Assembly (NCBI RefSeq): GCF_900110735.1
Contig: NZ_FOET01000012.1
Location: forward strand, 62,001 to 126,000
DNA: 64,000 nucleotides
Direction of reading: 5' to 3'
Source: Streptomyces radiopugnans
GTDB taxonomy: Bacteria; Actinomycetota; Actinomycetes; Streptomycetales; Streptomycetaceae
Part shown: positions 18,318 through 29,382 of the stretch, piece by piece
Position numbering within the stretch: position 1 is the first letter of the stretch
Layout: each line of letters begins with the position of its first letter
Position numbers and translations under genes: made by a program
The notes under the pieces: generated by a model
What the model saw: only the letters and a program-made list of their open reading frames with translations
Told to the model about the DNA's origin: nothing
Databases searched by the model: none

Positions 18318-19088
18318 TCAGTAGCGGCGCGTGATCAGCGCGCGCTTGACCTCCTGGATGGCCTTGGTGATCTCGATGCCGCGCGGGCAGGCCTCCGTGC
18401 AGTTGAAGACGGTCCGGCAGCGCCAGACGCCCTCGCGGTCGTTGAGGATCTCCAGACGCTGCTCACCGCCCTCGTCGCGGGAGTCGAAGATGAAGCGGTG
18501 CGCGTTGACGATCGCCGCCGGGCCGAAGTACTGGCCGTCGTTCCAGAACACCGGGCACGCGGACGTGCACGCGGCGCACAGGATGCACTTGGTGGTGTCG
18601 TCGAAGCGCTCGCGGTCCTCGGCGGACTGCAGGCGCTCGCGGGTCGGCTCGTTGCCCTTGGTGATCAGGAAGGGCATGACGTCCCGGTAGGCCTGGAAGA
18701 ACGGCTCCATGTCGACCACCAGGTCCTTCTGGACCGTGAGCCCCTTTATCGGCTCGATCGTGATCGGCTTCTCCGGGCTGATGTCCTTGATCAGCGTCTT
18801 GCACGCCAGCCGGTTGCGGCCGTTGATGCGCATCGCGTCGGAGCCGCAGATGCCGTGCGCGCAGGAGCGCCGGAAGGTCAGCGTGCCGTCGATCTCCCAC
18901 TTGATCTTGTGGAGGGCGTCCAGGACGCGCTCCTTGGGGTCGATCTCGAGCTGGAAGTCCTGCCAGGTGACCTCGTCGGAGATCTCCGGGTTGAACCGGC
19001 GGATGCGGAAGGTCGCGGTGATGTAGGGGGAGTCCGCCGCCGTGCCGCCGGCACCGGCCTCGGACTTCTCCATGACGGGAGTGGCCAT
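18318..19088 (-). CDS. sdhB: Succinate dehydrogenase iron-sulfur subunit
   Basis: The 256-residue subunit passes electrons from SdhA to the membrane anchor. The [2Fe-2S] ligands are in CAHGICGSDAM...RLAC, the [4Fe-4S] cysteines in CILCAACTSACP, and the [3Fe-4S] cysteines in CRTVFNCTEACPRG. A short N-terminal extension ([15 protein letters not shown]) precedes the ferredoxin domain. Its ATG overlaps the sdhA stop by one base (19088), the tightest coupling in the operon. Last gene of sdhCDAB, ended by the 18232-18267 hairpin. Confidence 0.97.
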   Translation of the reverse strand: MATPVMEKSEAGAGGTAADSPYITATFRIRRFNPEISDEVTWQDFQLEIDPKERVLDALHKIKWEIDGTLTFRRSCAHGICGSDAMRINGRNRLACKTLIKDISPEKPITIEPIKGLTVQKDLVVDMEPFFQAYRDVMPFLITKGNEPTRERLQSAEDRERFDDTTKCILCAACTSACPVFWNDGQYFGPAAIVNAHRFIFDSRDEGGEQRLEILNDREGVWRCRTVFNCTEACPRGIEITKAIQEVKRALITRRY

Positions 19089-20842
19089 CAGTACTTACGC
19101 TCCATCGGCTGGTAGCGGGTCTGCACGACCGGCTTGTAGTCCAGCCGGATCGACTCGGTGCCGTCGTCGCCCACCTCGCGGTACGCCATGGTGTGGCGCA
19201 TGAAGTTGACGTCGTCGCGGTTGGGGTAGTCCTCGCGGTAGTGGCCGCCGCGGGACTCCTTGCGGGCCAGCGCGGAGACGGCCGTCACCTCGGCCAGGTC
19301 GAGCAGGTTGCCCAGCTCGATGGCCTCCAGCAGGTCGGTGTTGAACCGCTTGCCCTTGTCCTGGACGGACACGTTCTTGTAGCGCTTGCGCAGGGAGGCG
19401 ATCTCCTCGACGGCCTCCTTGAGCGTCTGCTCGGTGCGGAAGACCATGACGTTCTTGTCCATGGTCTCCTGGAGCGCCTTGCGGATCTCGGTGACCCGCT
19501 CGGTGCCCTCCGAGGAGCGCAGCGCCTCGACCTGGCCCTGGACGAACGCGGCCGGGTCCTCCGGCAGGTCCACGTAGTCGGCGGTCGCCGCGTACTCGGC
19601 GGCGGCGATGCCCGCCCGGCGGCCGAAGACGTTGATGTCCAGCAGCGAGTTGGTGCCCAGGCGGTTGGCGCCGTGCACGGACACGCAGGCGACCTCGCCG
19701 GCCGCGTACAGGCCCGGCACCACCGTGGTGTTGTCGGCCAGCACCTCGCCCATGACGTTGGTCGGGATGCCGCCCATCGCGTAGTGCGCGGTCGGCTGGA
19801 TCGGGATCGGGTCGGTGTACGGCTCGATGCCCAGGTAGGTGCGCGCGAACTCGGTGATGTCCGGCAGCTTGGCGTCGAGCTGCTCCGGCGGCAGGTGGGT
19901 GAGGTCCAGGTAGACGTGGTCGCCCTCGGGGCCGCAGCCGCGGCCCTCGCGGATCTCGGTGTAGATCGAGCGGGAGACGACGTCGCGCGAGGCCAGGTCC
20001 TTCATGACGGGCGCGTACTTCTCCATGAAGCGCTCGCCGTCCTTGTTGCGCAGGATGCCGCCCTCGCCGCGGGCGCCCTCGGTGAGCAGGATGCCCATGC
20101 GCCAGATGCCGGTCGGGTGGAACTGGAAGAACTCCATGTCCTCCAGCGGCAGGCCCCGGCGGAACGCGGCTGCCTGGCCGTCGCCGGTCAGGGTGTGCGC
20201 GTTGGAGGAGACCTTGAAGAACTTGCCGTTGCCGCCCGAGGCGAAGACGACGGCCTTGGCCTGGAAGACGTGGATCTCGCCGGTGGCCAGTTCGTAGGCG
20301 ACGACGCCCGCGGTGCGCTTGACCCCGTCGACCTCGCTGAGCAGCAGGTCCAGGACGTAGAACTCGTTGTAGAACTCCACGCCCTCCTTGACGCAGTTCT
20401 GGTACAGCGTCTGGAGGATCATGTGGCCGGTGCGGTCCGCGGCGTAGCAGGACCGGCGCACCGGGGCCTCGCCGTGGTTGCGGGAGTGGCCGCCGAAGCG
20501 GCGCTGGTCGATGGTGCCGTCCGGGGTCCGGTTGAACGGCAGGCCCATCTTCTCCAGGTCGAGGACGGCGTCGATGGCCTCCTTCGCCAGGATCTCGGCG
20601 GCGTCCTGGTCGACCAGGTAGTCACCGCCCTTGACCGTGTCGAAGGTGTGCCACTCCCAGTTGTCCTCCTCGACGTTCGCGAGGGCCGCGGCCATGCCGC
20701 CCTGGGCCGCGCCGGTGTGGGAGCGGGTGGGGTAGAGCTTGGTCAGCACCGCGGTGCGGCTGCGCTTGGTCGCCTCGATGGCGGCGCGCATCCCGGCGCC
20801 GCCGGCGCCGACGATGACGGTGTCGTACTTGTGGATCTTCAT
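19088..20842 (-). CDS. sdhA: Succinate dehydrogenase flavoprotein subunit
   Basis: The 584-residue protein has the FAD dinucleotide fold [13 protein letters not shown] at its start and the [16 protein letters not shown] segment with the histidine that binds FAD covalently. Substrate-site sequence is present in the [14 protein letters not shown] and HPTGIW regions. It oxidises succinate to fumarate in the TCA cycle. The C-terminus ends [10 protein letters not shown] as in other actinobacterial enzymes. It lies 24 bases after sdhD. Confidence 0.97.
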   Translation of the reverse strand: MKIHKYDTVIVGAGGAGMRAAIEATKRSRTAVLTKLYPTRSHTGAAQGGMAAALANVEEDNWEWHTFDTVKGGDYLVDQDAAEILAKEAIDAVLDLEKMGLPFNRTPDGTIDQRRFGGHSRNHGEAPVRRSCYAADRTGHMILQTLYQNCVKEGVEFYNEFYVLDLLLSEVDGVKRTAGVVAYELATGEIHVFQAKAVVFASGGNGKFFKVSSNAHTLTGDGQAAAFRRGLPLEDMEFFQFHPTGIWRMGILLTEGARGEGGILRNKDGERFMEKYAPVMKDLASRDVVSRSIYTEIREGRGCGPEGDHVYLDLTHLPPEQLDAKLPDITEFARTYLGIEPYTDPIPIQPTAHYAMGGIPTNVMGEVLADNTTVVPGLYAAGEVACVSVHGANRLGTNSLLDINVFGRRAGIAAAEYAATADYVDLPEDPAAFVQGQVEALRSSEGTERVTEIRKALQETMDKNVMVFRTEQTLKEAVEEIASLRKRYKNVSVQDKGKRFNTDLLEAIELGNLLDLAEVTAVSALARKESRGGHYREDYPNRDDVNFMRHTMAYREVGDDGTESIRLDYKPVVQTRYQPMERKY

Positions 20843-20866
20843 GATGAAAGCGCCTCAGCCCCGGCT

Positions 20867-21301
20867 CTAGCGGATGTTCGGGTCGAAGGTGAAGATCACC
20901 AGCGTGCCCAGCAGGACGGTGAACACCGTGGCGGTGTACAGCAGCATCTTCAGCCAGAAGCGGGTGCCGTCCCGCTCTGCGTAGTCGTTGATGACGGTCC
21001 GCAGACCGTTGGCGCCGTGGAGCATCGCCAGCCACAGCATCAGCAGGTCCCAGGTCATCCAGAAGGGCGATGCCCAGCGACCGGCCACGAAGGCGAAGTT
21101 GATCTTGCTGACGCCGCCGTCCAGGACGAGCTGGATCAGCAGGTGGCCGATCACCAGCACGACCAGCACGATGCCGGACAGCCGCATGAACAGCCAGGCG
21201 TGCATCTCGAAGTTGCCGGGCGTGAACTTCCTGGGGGTCCGGCTGGTCCGGGCGCGGGGCGGCTCGATGACGGGGGCGGGGTTGTCTACGTCGTAGGCCA
21301 T
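20867..21301 (-). CDS. sdhD: Succinate dehydrogenase membrane anchor subunit
   Basis: The 144-residue protein has three hydrophobic helices and conserved anchor residues: WLFMRLSGIVLVVLVIGHLLIQL with the probable heme-ligand His, then LHGANGLRTVINDY. It anchors SdhAB and contributes to quinone and heme b binding. The preceding sdhC stop lies 4 bases upstream. The N-terminal 35 residues are polar and Pro/Arg-rich. Position between sdhC and sdhA supports the call. Confidence 0.92.
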   Translation of the reverse strand: MAYDVDNPAPVIEPPRARTSRTPRKFTPGNFEMHAWLFMRLSGIVLVVLVIGHLLIQLVLDGGVSKINFAFVAGRWASPFWMTWDLLMLWLAMLHGANGLRTVINDYAERDGTRFWLKMLLYTATVFTVLLGTLVIFTFDPNIR

Positions 21302-21305
21302 GTCG

Positions 21306-21686
21306 TCAGCTCCCGAACAGCTCGCTCACGGCGTGCCCGAGGACCGGGTACAGCGCCCCGATCATCAGCACGATCCAGATGCCCATGACGGTCCACAGCA
21401 TCTGGCGCTGGTACTTGGTGCCCTTCGACCAGAAGTCGACGGCGACGACCCGAAGGCCGTTGAGCGCGTGGAAGAGGATGGCGGCCACGAGGCCGTACTC
21501 CAGCAGCGCGACGATGGGCGTCTTGTAGACCGCCACGGTGTCGTCGTAGGCCTCCGGGGAGACGCGGACGAGCGACGTGTCCAGGACGTGCACGAACAGG
21601 AAGAAGAAGATGAGGACGCCGGTGACTCGGTGAGCCACCCAGGACCACATGCCTTCCCGGCCGCGGTACAGCGTTCCAGCCGGCAC
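21306..21686 (-). CDS. sdhC: Succinate dehydrogenase cytochrome b556 subunit
   Basis: The 126-residue protein has three transmembrane helices and the SdhC signature HRVTGVLIFFFLFVHVLD, followed later by LFHALNGLRVVAVDF. The GTG start (21686) has GGAGGG 8 bases ahead. It is the first gene of sdhCDAB; the promoter should lie in the 135 bases between it and the upstream decarboxylase gene. No separate terminator is visible there, so some read-through from that gene is possible. Confidence 0.93.
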   Translation of the reverse strand: MPAGTLYRGREGMWSWVAHRVTGVLIFFFLFVHVLDTSLVRVSPEAYDDTVAVYKTPIVALLEYGLVAAILFHALNGLRVVAVDFWSKGTKYQRQMLWTVMGIWIVLMIGALYPVLGHAVSELFGS

Positions 21687-21821
21687 GGAAATACCCTCCG
21701 GGAGCGGTTACGGGGCCGGCCGGCTTCGGTGTCGGTCTGGCCCGGCCGGGTACGGTCCACCGGCCGATGGCCATGGTAACGACGTCCTGTCGGCACGGTT
21801 CCCCCGGGGGGTCAGATGTGA

Positions 21822-22466
21822 TCAATCAGGCACGGACGGGCTAGGAGCCCGGCCGGGGGCCGTGGTAGGGGCCGGGACCTGAGCGGAGGCCTCCGGTCCG
21901 GCGGGGTGGCCCGGCCGCCGTGCCCGCCACGGGGGCGTCCCCTCCCGGGCCAGCCGCAGCAGCCGGCCGCGCGCGATGCGGCGCAGCTCCTCGGCGGCCA
22001 CGGCGCGCTCCCGCTCGGTCTCGTTGCCCAGCCGGGTGCGGATCGCGGCGAGGACGTGGCCGAGCGCCTCCTCCTCGCGCACCCCGTCCACGCACAGCAC
22101 GAAGGCGTAGCCGAAGCGGCTCTCGTACGCGGCGTGGGCGGCGCGCAGGGCGGTGTGCGCGGCGAGCGCGCCGGGGCCGGTGATGGCGATGTGCCGCCCG
22201 CCGTACAGCGGGCCGCCGTGCCCGGCGCCGGCGGCGGACTCCCCGGTCAGGGCCTCGGACAGATCCTCGTCGGTGAGGTCGTAGCTGGCCTCGTCGGCGG
22301 CGGCGAGCAGCGCCTCCACGTCCGGGTAGGGGCGGTGGGCGGCGATGCTCTCCGCCCACCGCCGGCTGCCGCAGCAGGCCAGCAGGGCGCCCCGGAGGTC
22401 GGCGGGGGAGGCGTTGTTGAGGCGGTGGAGCGGCGTTGCCTCGCTTCGCTGAGGGGGCAGGCGCAT
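21822..22466 (-). CDS. 2-oxo-4-hydroxy-4-carboxy-5-ureidoimidazoline (OHCU) decarboxylase-like protein
   Basis: The 214-residue product has the OHCU decarboxylase pattern: LHRLNNASPADLRGALLACCGSRRW near the start, AHRPYPDVEALLAAADEA, and ESRFGYAFVLCVDG with the conserved Arg-Phe-Gly. This enzyme completes uric acid to allantoin. Residues after about 170 form an Ala/Pro-rich tail not found in the family core. No other urate or allantoin genes are adjacent, so assignment rests on sequence alone. The gene is immediately upstream of sdhC in the same direction and divergent from the GH20 gene. Confidence 0.8.
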   Translation of the reverse strand: MRLPPQRSEATPLHRLNNASPADLRGALLACCGSRRWAESIAAHRPYPDVEALLAAADEASYDLTDEDLSEALTGESAAGAGHGGPLYGGRHIAITGPGALAAHTALRAAHAAYESRFGYAFVLCVDGVREEEALGHVLAAIRTRLGNETERERAVAAEELRRIARGRLLRLAREGTPPWRARRPGHPAGPEASAQVPAPTTAPGRAPSPSVPD

Positions 22467-22674
22467 GGGCTCCTCGGGCGCGGGGAGACGTCAGGGACGT
22501 CGCGGGACACGGGAGTGCGGGTGACAGTGGTGGTCGGGGCGGCCGGGGTGGCCGGATTACCGGAGTGATCGTGTGACGGAGGATGACGTCACGGTAACGA
22601 TAAGTGGGAGAGGGCGGTCGGCGGGCAGATTCTTTTCACCCGGACGAGACGAGTTCCGGGCGCATGGTTGACGG

Positions 22675-24336
22675 ATGAGAACTGGAAAGGGGCAATACGG
22701 TCACCCCATGGGACGCAGGCGCAGACGCAATCCCCGCAGGAAGACCGCCGCCGTCGCGGCCGTGGCCGGAGTGGCCGCCGCCGTCACGGCCGTCACCCTC
22801 CTCGTGCTGCCGGACGGCACGGGGGACGGCGGCGGGGAGCCGGGCGAGGGCCCCCGCAGGACCCCCGGCGTACCGGCCGTCACCCTGCCCGCCGCCCCCG
22901 CCGCCGTACCCGCCGTACGCCGGTGGACGCCCGAGCCCGGCATCGGCTGGCAGCCCGCCCCCGGCACCCGCGTCGTGGCCGACCCCGGCGGGCCGCTCGC
23001 CGACGAGGCCGAGCTGCTCGCCGGGGAGCTGGACGTGGAGCACTCCGGCGGACCGGCCGGGCCCGGCGACATCGAGCTCAGACTGGACTCCACCGCCTCC
23101 GACAAGGGGTACGGAGGCCGCGAGGGCTATGTGCTCAGGGCCGACACCGGCCGGGTCACCGTCACCGGCCGCACCGACGCCGGCGTCTTCCACGGCACCC
23201 GCACCCTCCTCCAGGCCCTCCGCGAGGGCGGCTCGATCCCCCGCGGGACCGTCCGCGACTGGCCCGACCGCCCGCAGCGCGGCTTCATGCTCGACATCGC
23301 CCGCAAGCACTTCAGCGCGGAGTGGATCGAGGACCGCATCCGCGAGATGGGCGACCTCAAGCTCAACCAGCTCCAGCTCCACCTCTCCGACGACCAGGCC
23401 TTCCGCGTCGAGAGCGACTCCCACCCCGAGGTCGTCTCCGACCCCCACCTGACCAAGGACGAACTGCGCCGGATCATCGAGCTGGCCAACTCCCGGCACA
23501 TCACCGTCATCCCCGAGATCGACTCGCCCGGCCACCTCGGCGCGGTGCTCGACGCCCACCCCGGCCTCCAGCTGCGCGACGCCGACGGCGACCCGGCGCC
23601 CGGCGCGATCGACATCTCCGACCCGCGCTCGGCACGCCTGGTGGACGACCTGCTGCGCGAGTACGCCCCCCTCTTCCGCGACCAGCCCGGCCCCGGCCCC
23701 TACTGGCACCTGGGCGGCGACGAGTACCGGGCGCTGATGCGCTCCGACCCCGAGGCCGCCTACCCGGAGCTGGCCGAGACCGCCCGCCGCGAGCACGGCC
23801 CCCGGGCCCTGGTGCGCGACCTGGCCGCTGCCTGGCTCAACGACCGCGCCGAGACCGTGCGGAAGGCGGGCTTCACACCCCAGGTGTGGAACGACGGCCA
23901 GCACGCCGGCGGGGTCGTCGAACCGAGCCGCCCCAGACAGGTGGCCTACTGGACGGGCAAGGAGATCGGCGCCCGGCCGCCCGGGGAGTACCTGCGCGAG
24001 GGCTGGGAGGTGGTCAACCTCAACGACGAGTACCTCTACTACGTCCTCGGCGAGCCCAACGAGTTCACCTATCCGACCGGAGAGCGGATCTACGAGGAGT
24101 GGACCCCGGCCGTGCTGCGCGGCACCGAGCCGGAGCCGGCGGAGCTGACCGGGCCGGACCGCGTGGTGGGCGGGCGGCTGGCCGTCTGGTGCGACCTGTC
24201 GGGCGCGCAGACGGCGGCCGAGGTCGCCCGGGGGATCCGGATGCCGCTGCGGGCCGTGGCGCAGAAGCTGTGGGACCCCTCCCCGCCCGCCCTGGAGTGG
24301 AAGGACTTCCGGGACCTGTCGGACCGGGTGACGTAA
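22675..24336 (+). CDS. Secreted beta-N-acetylhexosaminidase, GH20
   Basis: The 553-residue protein has a basic start (GRRRRRNPRRK) and hydrophobic signal, a Pro/Ala linker, an N-terminal GH20b domain, and a GH20 barrel. Diagnostic sites are FMLDIARKHF, LHLSDDQAFRVES, IPEIDSPGH and the catalytic Asp-Glu pair in HLGGDEYRALM; a Trp-rich end (YWTGKEIG, RLAVWCDLSGAQT) completes the pocket. It should release terminal GlcNAc/GalNAc outside the cell, as in chitin or wall recycling. ATG 22675 and ATG 22708 are both possible; neither RBS is strong. Confidence 0.92.
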   Translation: MRTGKGQYGHPMGRRRRRNPRRKTAAVAAVAGVAAAVTAVTLLVLPDGTGDGGGEPGEGPRRTPGVPAVTLPAAPAAVPAVRRWTPEPGIGWQPAPGTRVVADPGGPLADEAELLAGELDVEHSGGPAGPGDIELRLDSTASDKGYGGREGYVLRADTGRVTVTGRTDAGVFHGTRTLLQALREGGSIPRGTVRDWPDRPQRGFMLDIARKHFSAEWIEDRIREMGDLKLNQLQLHLSDDQAFRVESDSHPEVVSDPHLTKDELRRIIELANSRHITVIPEIDSPGHLGAVLDAHPGLQLRDADGDPAPGAIDISDPRSARLVDDLLREYAPLFRDQPGPGPYWHLGGDEYRALMRSDPEAAYPELAETARREHGPRALVRDLAAAWLNDRAETVRKAGFTPQVWNDGQHAGGVVEPSRPRQVAYWTGKEIGARPPGEYLREGWEVVNLNDEYLYYVLGEPNEFTYPTGERIYEEWTPAVLRGTEPEPAELTGPDRVVGGRLAVWCDLSGAQTAAEVARGIRMPLRAVAQKLWDPSPPALEWKDFRDLSDRVT

Positions 24337-24395
24337 GGGCCGGCACCCAGGAGTGGGGTCGGCACCCCGGGGAAGGGGCCCGTGCCGCTCGGGAG

Positions 24396-24416
24396 ACGGT
24401 CCGGGAGGCGGACCGT
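24396..24416. terminator. Hairpin between convergent GH20 and ABC permease genes
   Basis: ACGGTCCG and CGGACCGT form an 8-bp stem with a 5-base loop; a second partial copy of the arm lies at about 24433-24444. Confidence 0.5.
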
Positions 24417-24455
24417 GATCGCGAGGCGGCTCGGGGACGGACCGTAACGCGGGGC

Positions 24456-25361
24456 TCAGGACACGATGTCCTTGGTGCGGAAGTGGCGGAAGGCCAGGGC
24501 GAACAGCACCAGCGCGTACGCCACGGACACCGACGCGCCCCGCAGCATCCCGCCCGTCTCCAACTCCGGCTGGAAGACGTCCGCCCAGGCGAACTGCCAG
24601 TGCGCGGGCAGCAGTTCGCGCCAGTCGCCCAGCGCCGTGACCGCGTCCAGGATGTTGCCCACGATCGTCAGCCCGATCGCGCCGCCGACCGCGCCCAGTG
24701 GCGCGTCGGTGACCGTGGACAGCCAGAACGCCAGCCCGGCCGTGACGAGCTGGCCGACGAAGACGTACACCACCGCCAGCGCCAGCCGGCCCAGCGCCTC
24801 GTCCGCCGGCAGCGTGCCGCCGGTGGGCAGCTCCAGCGGGCCCCAGCCGTACGCCGCCGAGCCCGCCGCCAGCGCCACCAGCGGCAGCAGCGCCATCGCC
24901 GCCGCGCTGAACACCAGCGCCACCACCAGCTTGCTCAGCAGCAGCCGCCAGCGCGGCACCGGGGCCGCCAGCAGATAGCGCAGCGAGGACCAGCTCGCCT
25001 CGGAGGCCACCGTGTCGCCGCAGAACAGCGCCACCGGCACCACCAGCAGGAAGCCGGCGGAGACGAACAGCGCCATGGCGGCGAAGTTCAGCCCGGAGGC
25101 GGTGGCGGTGTCCATCAGGTTGATGCGCCGGCCGCCGCGCTCGGGCTCGCCGCCGATCGCGAAGGCCGCGATCAGCACGAACGGCAGCGCGGCCAGCACC
25201 AGGCCGGTCACCAGGGTGCGGCGGCGGCGCAGCTGGCGCACCGCCTCCACCCGCAGCGGCAGGGTGCGCCGCGGGTGGTAGCCGGGCGCCGCGCCCGACG
25301 GGTCCGCGCCCGGCCGGCCCGGCGCGGACGGGGGAGTGGGGTCGGGGGCGGTGGCGGTCAT
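24456..25361 (-). CDS. ABC-2-type transporter permease
   Basis: The 301-residue protein has a Pro-rich cytoplasmic N-terminus of about 50 residues and then six hydrophobic segments (for example TLVTGLVLAALPFVLIAAFAI, FLLVVPVALFCGDTVASEASW). The motif SEASWSSLRYLLAAPVPRWRLLLSK is typical of ABC-2 permeases such as NosY/LinK types. The ATG overlaps the TGA of the hydrolase-ATPase gene by 4 bases (25358-25361), so the permease and ATPase are co-translated and should form one exporter. Substrate unknown. Confidence 0.88.
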   Translation of the reverse strand: MTATAPDPTPPSAPGRPGADPSGAAPGYHPRRTLPLRVEAVRQLRRRRTLVTGLVLAALPFVLIAAFAIGGEPERGGRRINLMDTATASGLNFAAMALFVSAGFLLVVPVALFCGDTVASEASWSSLRYLLAAPVPRWRLLLSKLVVALVFSAAAMALLPLVALAAGSAAYGWGPLELPTGGTLPADEALGRLALAVVYVFVGQLVTAGLAFWLSTVTDAPLGAVGGAIGLTIVGNILDAVTALGDWRELLPAHWQFAWADVFQPELETGGMLRGASVSVAYALVLFALAFRHFRTKDIVS

Positions 25362-28090
25362 CGCTCTCCTCCGATCAGGGTGAGGAAGGCGTCCTCCAGA
25401 CGGCGGTGCGGTCCGGCGCGCTCCACCGGCACCTCCAGCCGCAGGAGCTCGGTCAGCAGTTGCGTCGTGGTGGCGCCGTCGAGCCGCACCAGCAGCCCCT
25501 CGTCGACGGCGACGGCCGAGCCCACACCGGGCAGGGCCGCCACCTTCTCCGGCAGGGCCTCCGGCACCGGGCCCCGCACCCCGACGAGCACGGTGTCGCC
25601 GGAGCCGGTGATCTCCTCCACCGGACCCGCCTGCACCAGCTCGCCGCGGTCCATGACCACCAGATGCGTACAGGTCTGCTCGACCTCGGCCAGCAGATGG
25701 CTGGAAACGATCACGGTACGGCCGGCCGCCGCGTAGCGGATCATCACGTCCCGCATCTCGCGGATCTGCGGCGGGTCCAGGCCGTTGGTCGGCTCGTCCA
25801 GGATCAGCAGGTCCGGCAGGCCCAGCATGGCCTGGGCGATCGCCAGCCGCTGCCGCATACCCTGAGAATAGGTGCGCACCGCGCGCTCCAGGGCGTCGCC
25901 CAGTCCGGCGATCTCCAGCGCCTCCTCGATGTGGGCGTCCCCCTCGGGGCGGCCGGTGGCCCGCCAGTACAGCTCGAGGTTGTCCCGGCCCGACAGGTGC
26001 GGCAGGAAGCCCGCGCCCTCGACGAACGCGCCGACCCGCGACAGCACGGGCGCGCCCGGGCGGATCACATGGCCGAAGACCCTGATCTCACCGCTGTCGG
26101 GGGCGATCAGGCCCATCAGCATCCGCAGGGTGGTGGTCTTGCCCGCGCCGTTGGGGCCGAGCAGGCCGAGCACCTGCCCGCGCTCCACCCGGAAGGACAG
26201 ATCGCGCACCGCGTAACGGTCGGCCGAGCCCGCGTACCGCTTGGACAGGCCGGTGATCTCCAGCGGGACGTCCTCGCGTACGGGATCCGCCTCCGGTACG
26301 GCGGCGGGTGCGGCGGAGGTGCCGGGCGAGGCCTTGCGGCGGCGTCCGGTCAGCAGCAGCACGGCCGCCACGGCCGCGCCGGCCGACGGCAGGCCCCACA
26401 CCCACCACGGGGTGCCGGCCGCCTCGACGGCCAGGCCTGGCGCGGTCGGCACGCTCAGCCCGCCCTCCCCGAGGGAGACGGTGTAGGCGGCGGGCTCGAC
26501 CGGCGAGGCGTAGGCCAGGTCGGTGGCGGAGAACACCACCCGCATGCGGTGCCCGGCCTCGAAGCGGTGGTCGATCGCGGGCAGCCGCACCTCCACGCTC
26601 CGGCCCTCCCCGGCCCCGGTGACCCGCAGCGGCGCCACGAGCTGCGAGGGCAGGACCTGGCGCCCGTCGGGGCCCACGTCGTAGACCTTGGCGAACAGCA
26701 CCGCCTCCCCGGAGGTGGACGCGACCTCCACCCGCACCGCGGGGGCGCCGGTGACCTGGACGGCCTCGGCCAGCGGCGCCGACTCGAAGCGTGCGTGCTG
26801 GCCGGGGTAGTCCACCGACAGGCCGACGCCCAGGTCCGACAGACCGCCGCCCACGGCACTCAGGCCGGGGACGGCGGAGACGGCGGGCGGGCCGCCGCCG
26901 GCCGGGTTGGCGAAGGTCTGCTCGCGCCCCCGCAGCCCTACGGTCCGGTCGCCGGCCGCCAGGCCGGGGTAGCGCTCGGCGGTGGCGGCCCGCAGCCGCG
27001 TCTCGCCGTCGGTGGTGTCCATGCCGCCGGTACGGGTGACGCGGAAGGCCGGGCCGGTGTCCACCCCCTTCTCGTTCCCGAGGTGGCGGTCGAACCAGGC
27101 GCGGGTGCGGTCGTCCAGCCGCTCCGTCTCGTCGGGACCGCCGTCGTGGCCGCCCGCGATCCACTCCACCGCCACCGGCGCGCCGTTGGAGCGGATCGCC
27201 TCCGCCATGGCGTCGGCGTGGCCGAGCGGGAAGAGGGAGTCGGAGCGGCCCTGGACGATCAGCGCCGGCACGTCGATCCGGTCGGCGACGGCCACCGGGC
27301 TGCGCTCGCGCAGCAGCTCGCGCGCCTCCTCGTCCGGCTCCCCGGCGACGGCGACCCGCTCGTACATCGCGCACAGCTCCGTGGCGAACCGGCCGCAGCC
27401 CGCCCGCTCGGAGACCGGCCCGGCGGTGGGGGCACCGGCGCCCGCGACGGTGGAACCGGTGGTGAAGAAGATCCCGGTCCACAGTTCCTTGAAGACACCG
27501 TCCGGGAAGAGCGCCTCGGACAGGTCCCAGTAGGTGATGCGCGGGGCCACGGCGTCGACCCGCTCGTCGTGCCCGGCGGCCAGCAGTGAGACCGCGCCGC
27601 CGTAGGAGGCACCCGCCACGCCCACCCGGGGGTCGCCCTCGCCGTCGAGGCGTACCTCGGGCCGCTCCGCCAGCCAGTCGATCAGGGCGCTGACGTCGGC
27701 GACCTCGCGGTCGGGGTCGTTCAGCCCGATCCGGCCGGTGGAGGCGCCGAAGCCGCGGGCCGACCAGGTCAGCACCGCGTAGCCGGAGCGGGCCAGCTTC
27801 TCGGCCTGGCCGCGCAGTTCGGCCTTGCTGCCGCCGAAGCCGTGGCCCAGCAGGACCGCCGGGCGGCGGGTGTCCGGGTCGCCGGCGGTGAAGTAGGAGG
27901 TGTCGATCCGGACGGTGTCCCCGCCGTCCCCGTCCTCCGGCGATTCGGGCAGGGTGAGCTTCTGCTCGGTGTGGCGTACGGCGGGCGCGTCGTCCGGAAG
28001 GGCCGCCCACACACCGCCCCCCGCGAGGACGGCGGCGGCGGCGATCGCCGCGAGCAGCCGCCGGCGGGGCCTGGGCAGTCGGAGATCCAT
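25358..28090 (-). CDS. Alpha/beta hydrolase (X-Pro peptidase S15-like) fused to an ABC ATPase
   Basis: The 910-residue protein joins two enzymes. Residues 1-30 form an N-terminal signal or anchor. Residues 45-330 are an alpha/beta hydrolase with GHGFGGSK and the nucleophile elbow GASYG (Ser162). Residues 330-570 resemble the S15/CocE C-terminal jelly roll (MRVVFSATDLAY). A single hydrophobic helix (WWVWGLPSAGAAVAAVLLLTG) is followed from about 620 by an ABC domain with Walker A GPNGAGKT, signature YSQGMRQR and Walker B LLILDEPTNGLD. The simplest topology puts the hydrolase outside and the ATPase inside. It overlaps the permease gene. Confidence 0.9.
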   Translation of the reverse strand: MDLRLPRPRRRLLAAIAAAAVLAGGGVWAALPDDAPAVRHTEQKLTLPESPEDGDGGDTVRIDTSYFTAGDPDTRRPAVLLGHGFGGSKAELRGQAEKLARSGYAVLTWSARGFGASTGRIGLNDPDREVADVSALIDWLAERPEVRLDGEGDPRVGVAGASYGGAVSLLAAGHDERVDAVAPRITYWDLSEALFPDGVFKELWTGIFFTTGSTVAGAGAPTAGPVSERAGCGRFATELCAMYERVAVAGEPDEEARELLRERSPVAVADRIDVPALIVQGRSDSLFPLGHADAMAEAIRSNGAPVAVEWIAGGHDGGPDETERLDDRTRAWFDRHLGNEKGVDTGPAFRVTRTGGMDTTDGETRLRAATAERYPGLAAGDRTVGLRGREQTFANPAGGGPPAVSAVPGLSAVGGGLSDLGVGLSVDYPGQHARFESAPLAEAVQVTGAPAVRVEVASTSGEAVLFAKVYDVGPDGRQVLPSQLVAPLRVTGAGEGRSVEVRLPAIDHRFEAGHRMRVVFSATDLAYASPVEPAAYTVSLGEGGLSVPTAPGLAVEAAGTPWWVWGLPSAGAAVAAVLLLTGRRRKASPGTSAAPAAVPEADPVREDVPLEITGLSKRYAGSADRYAVRDLSFRVERGQVLGLLGPNGAGKTTTLRMLMGLIAPDSGEIRVFGHVIRPGAPVLSRVGAFVEGAGFLPHLSGRDNLELYWRATGRPEGDAHIEEALEIAGLGDALERAVRTYSQGMRQRLAIAQAMLGLPDLLILDEPTNGLDPPQIREMRDVMIRYAAAGRTVIVSSHLLAEVEQTCTHLVVMDRGELVQAGPVEEITGSGDTVLVGVRGPVPEALPEKVAALPGVGSAVAVDEGLLVRLDGATTTQLLTELLRLEVPVERAGPHRRLEDAFLTLIGGER

Positions 28091-28143
28091 GGCCCGACCC
28101 TACGCGGTGTCCCGCCCGGCACACCGAGCGCCCCGGGGCGGGA

Positions 28144-29378
<1,235 letters not shown>

Positions 29379-29382
<4 letters not shown>

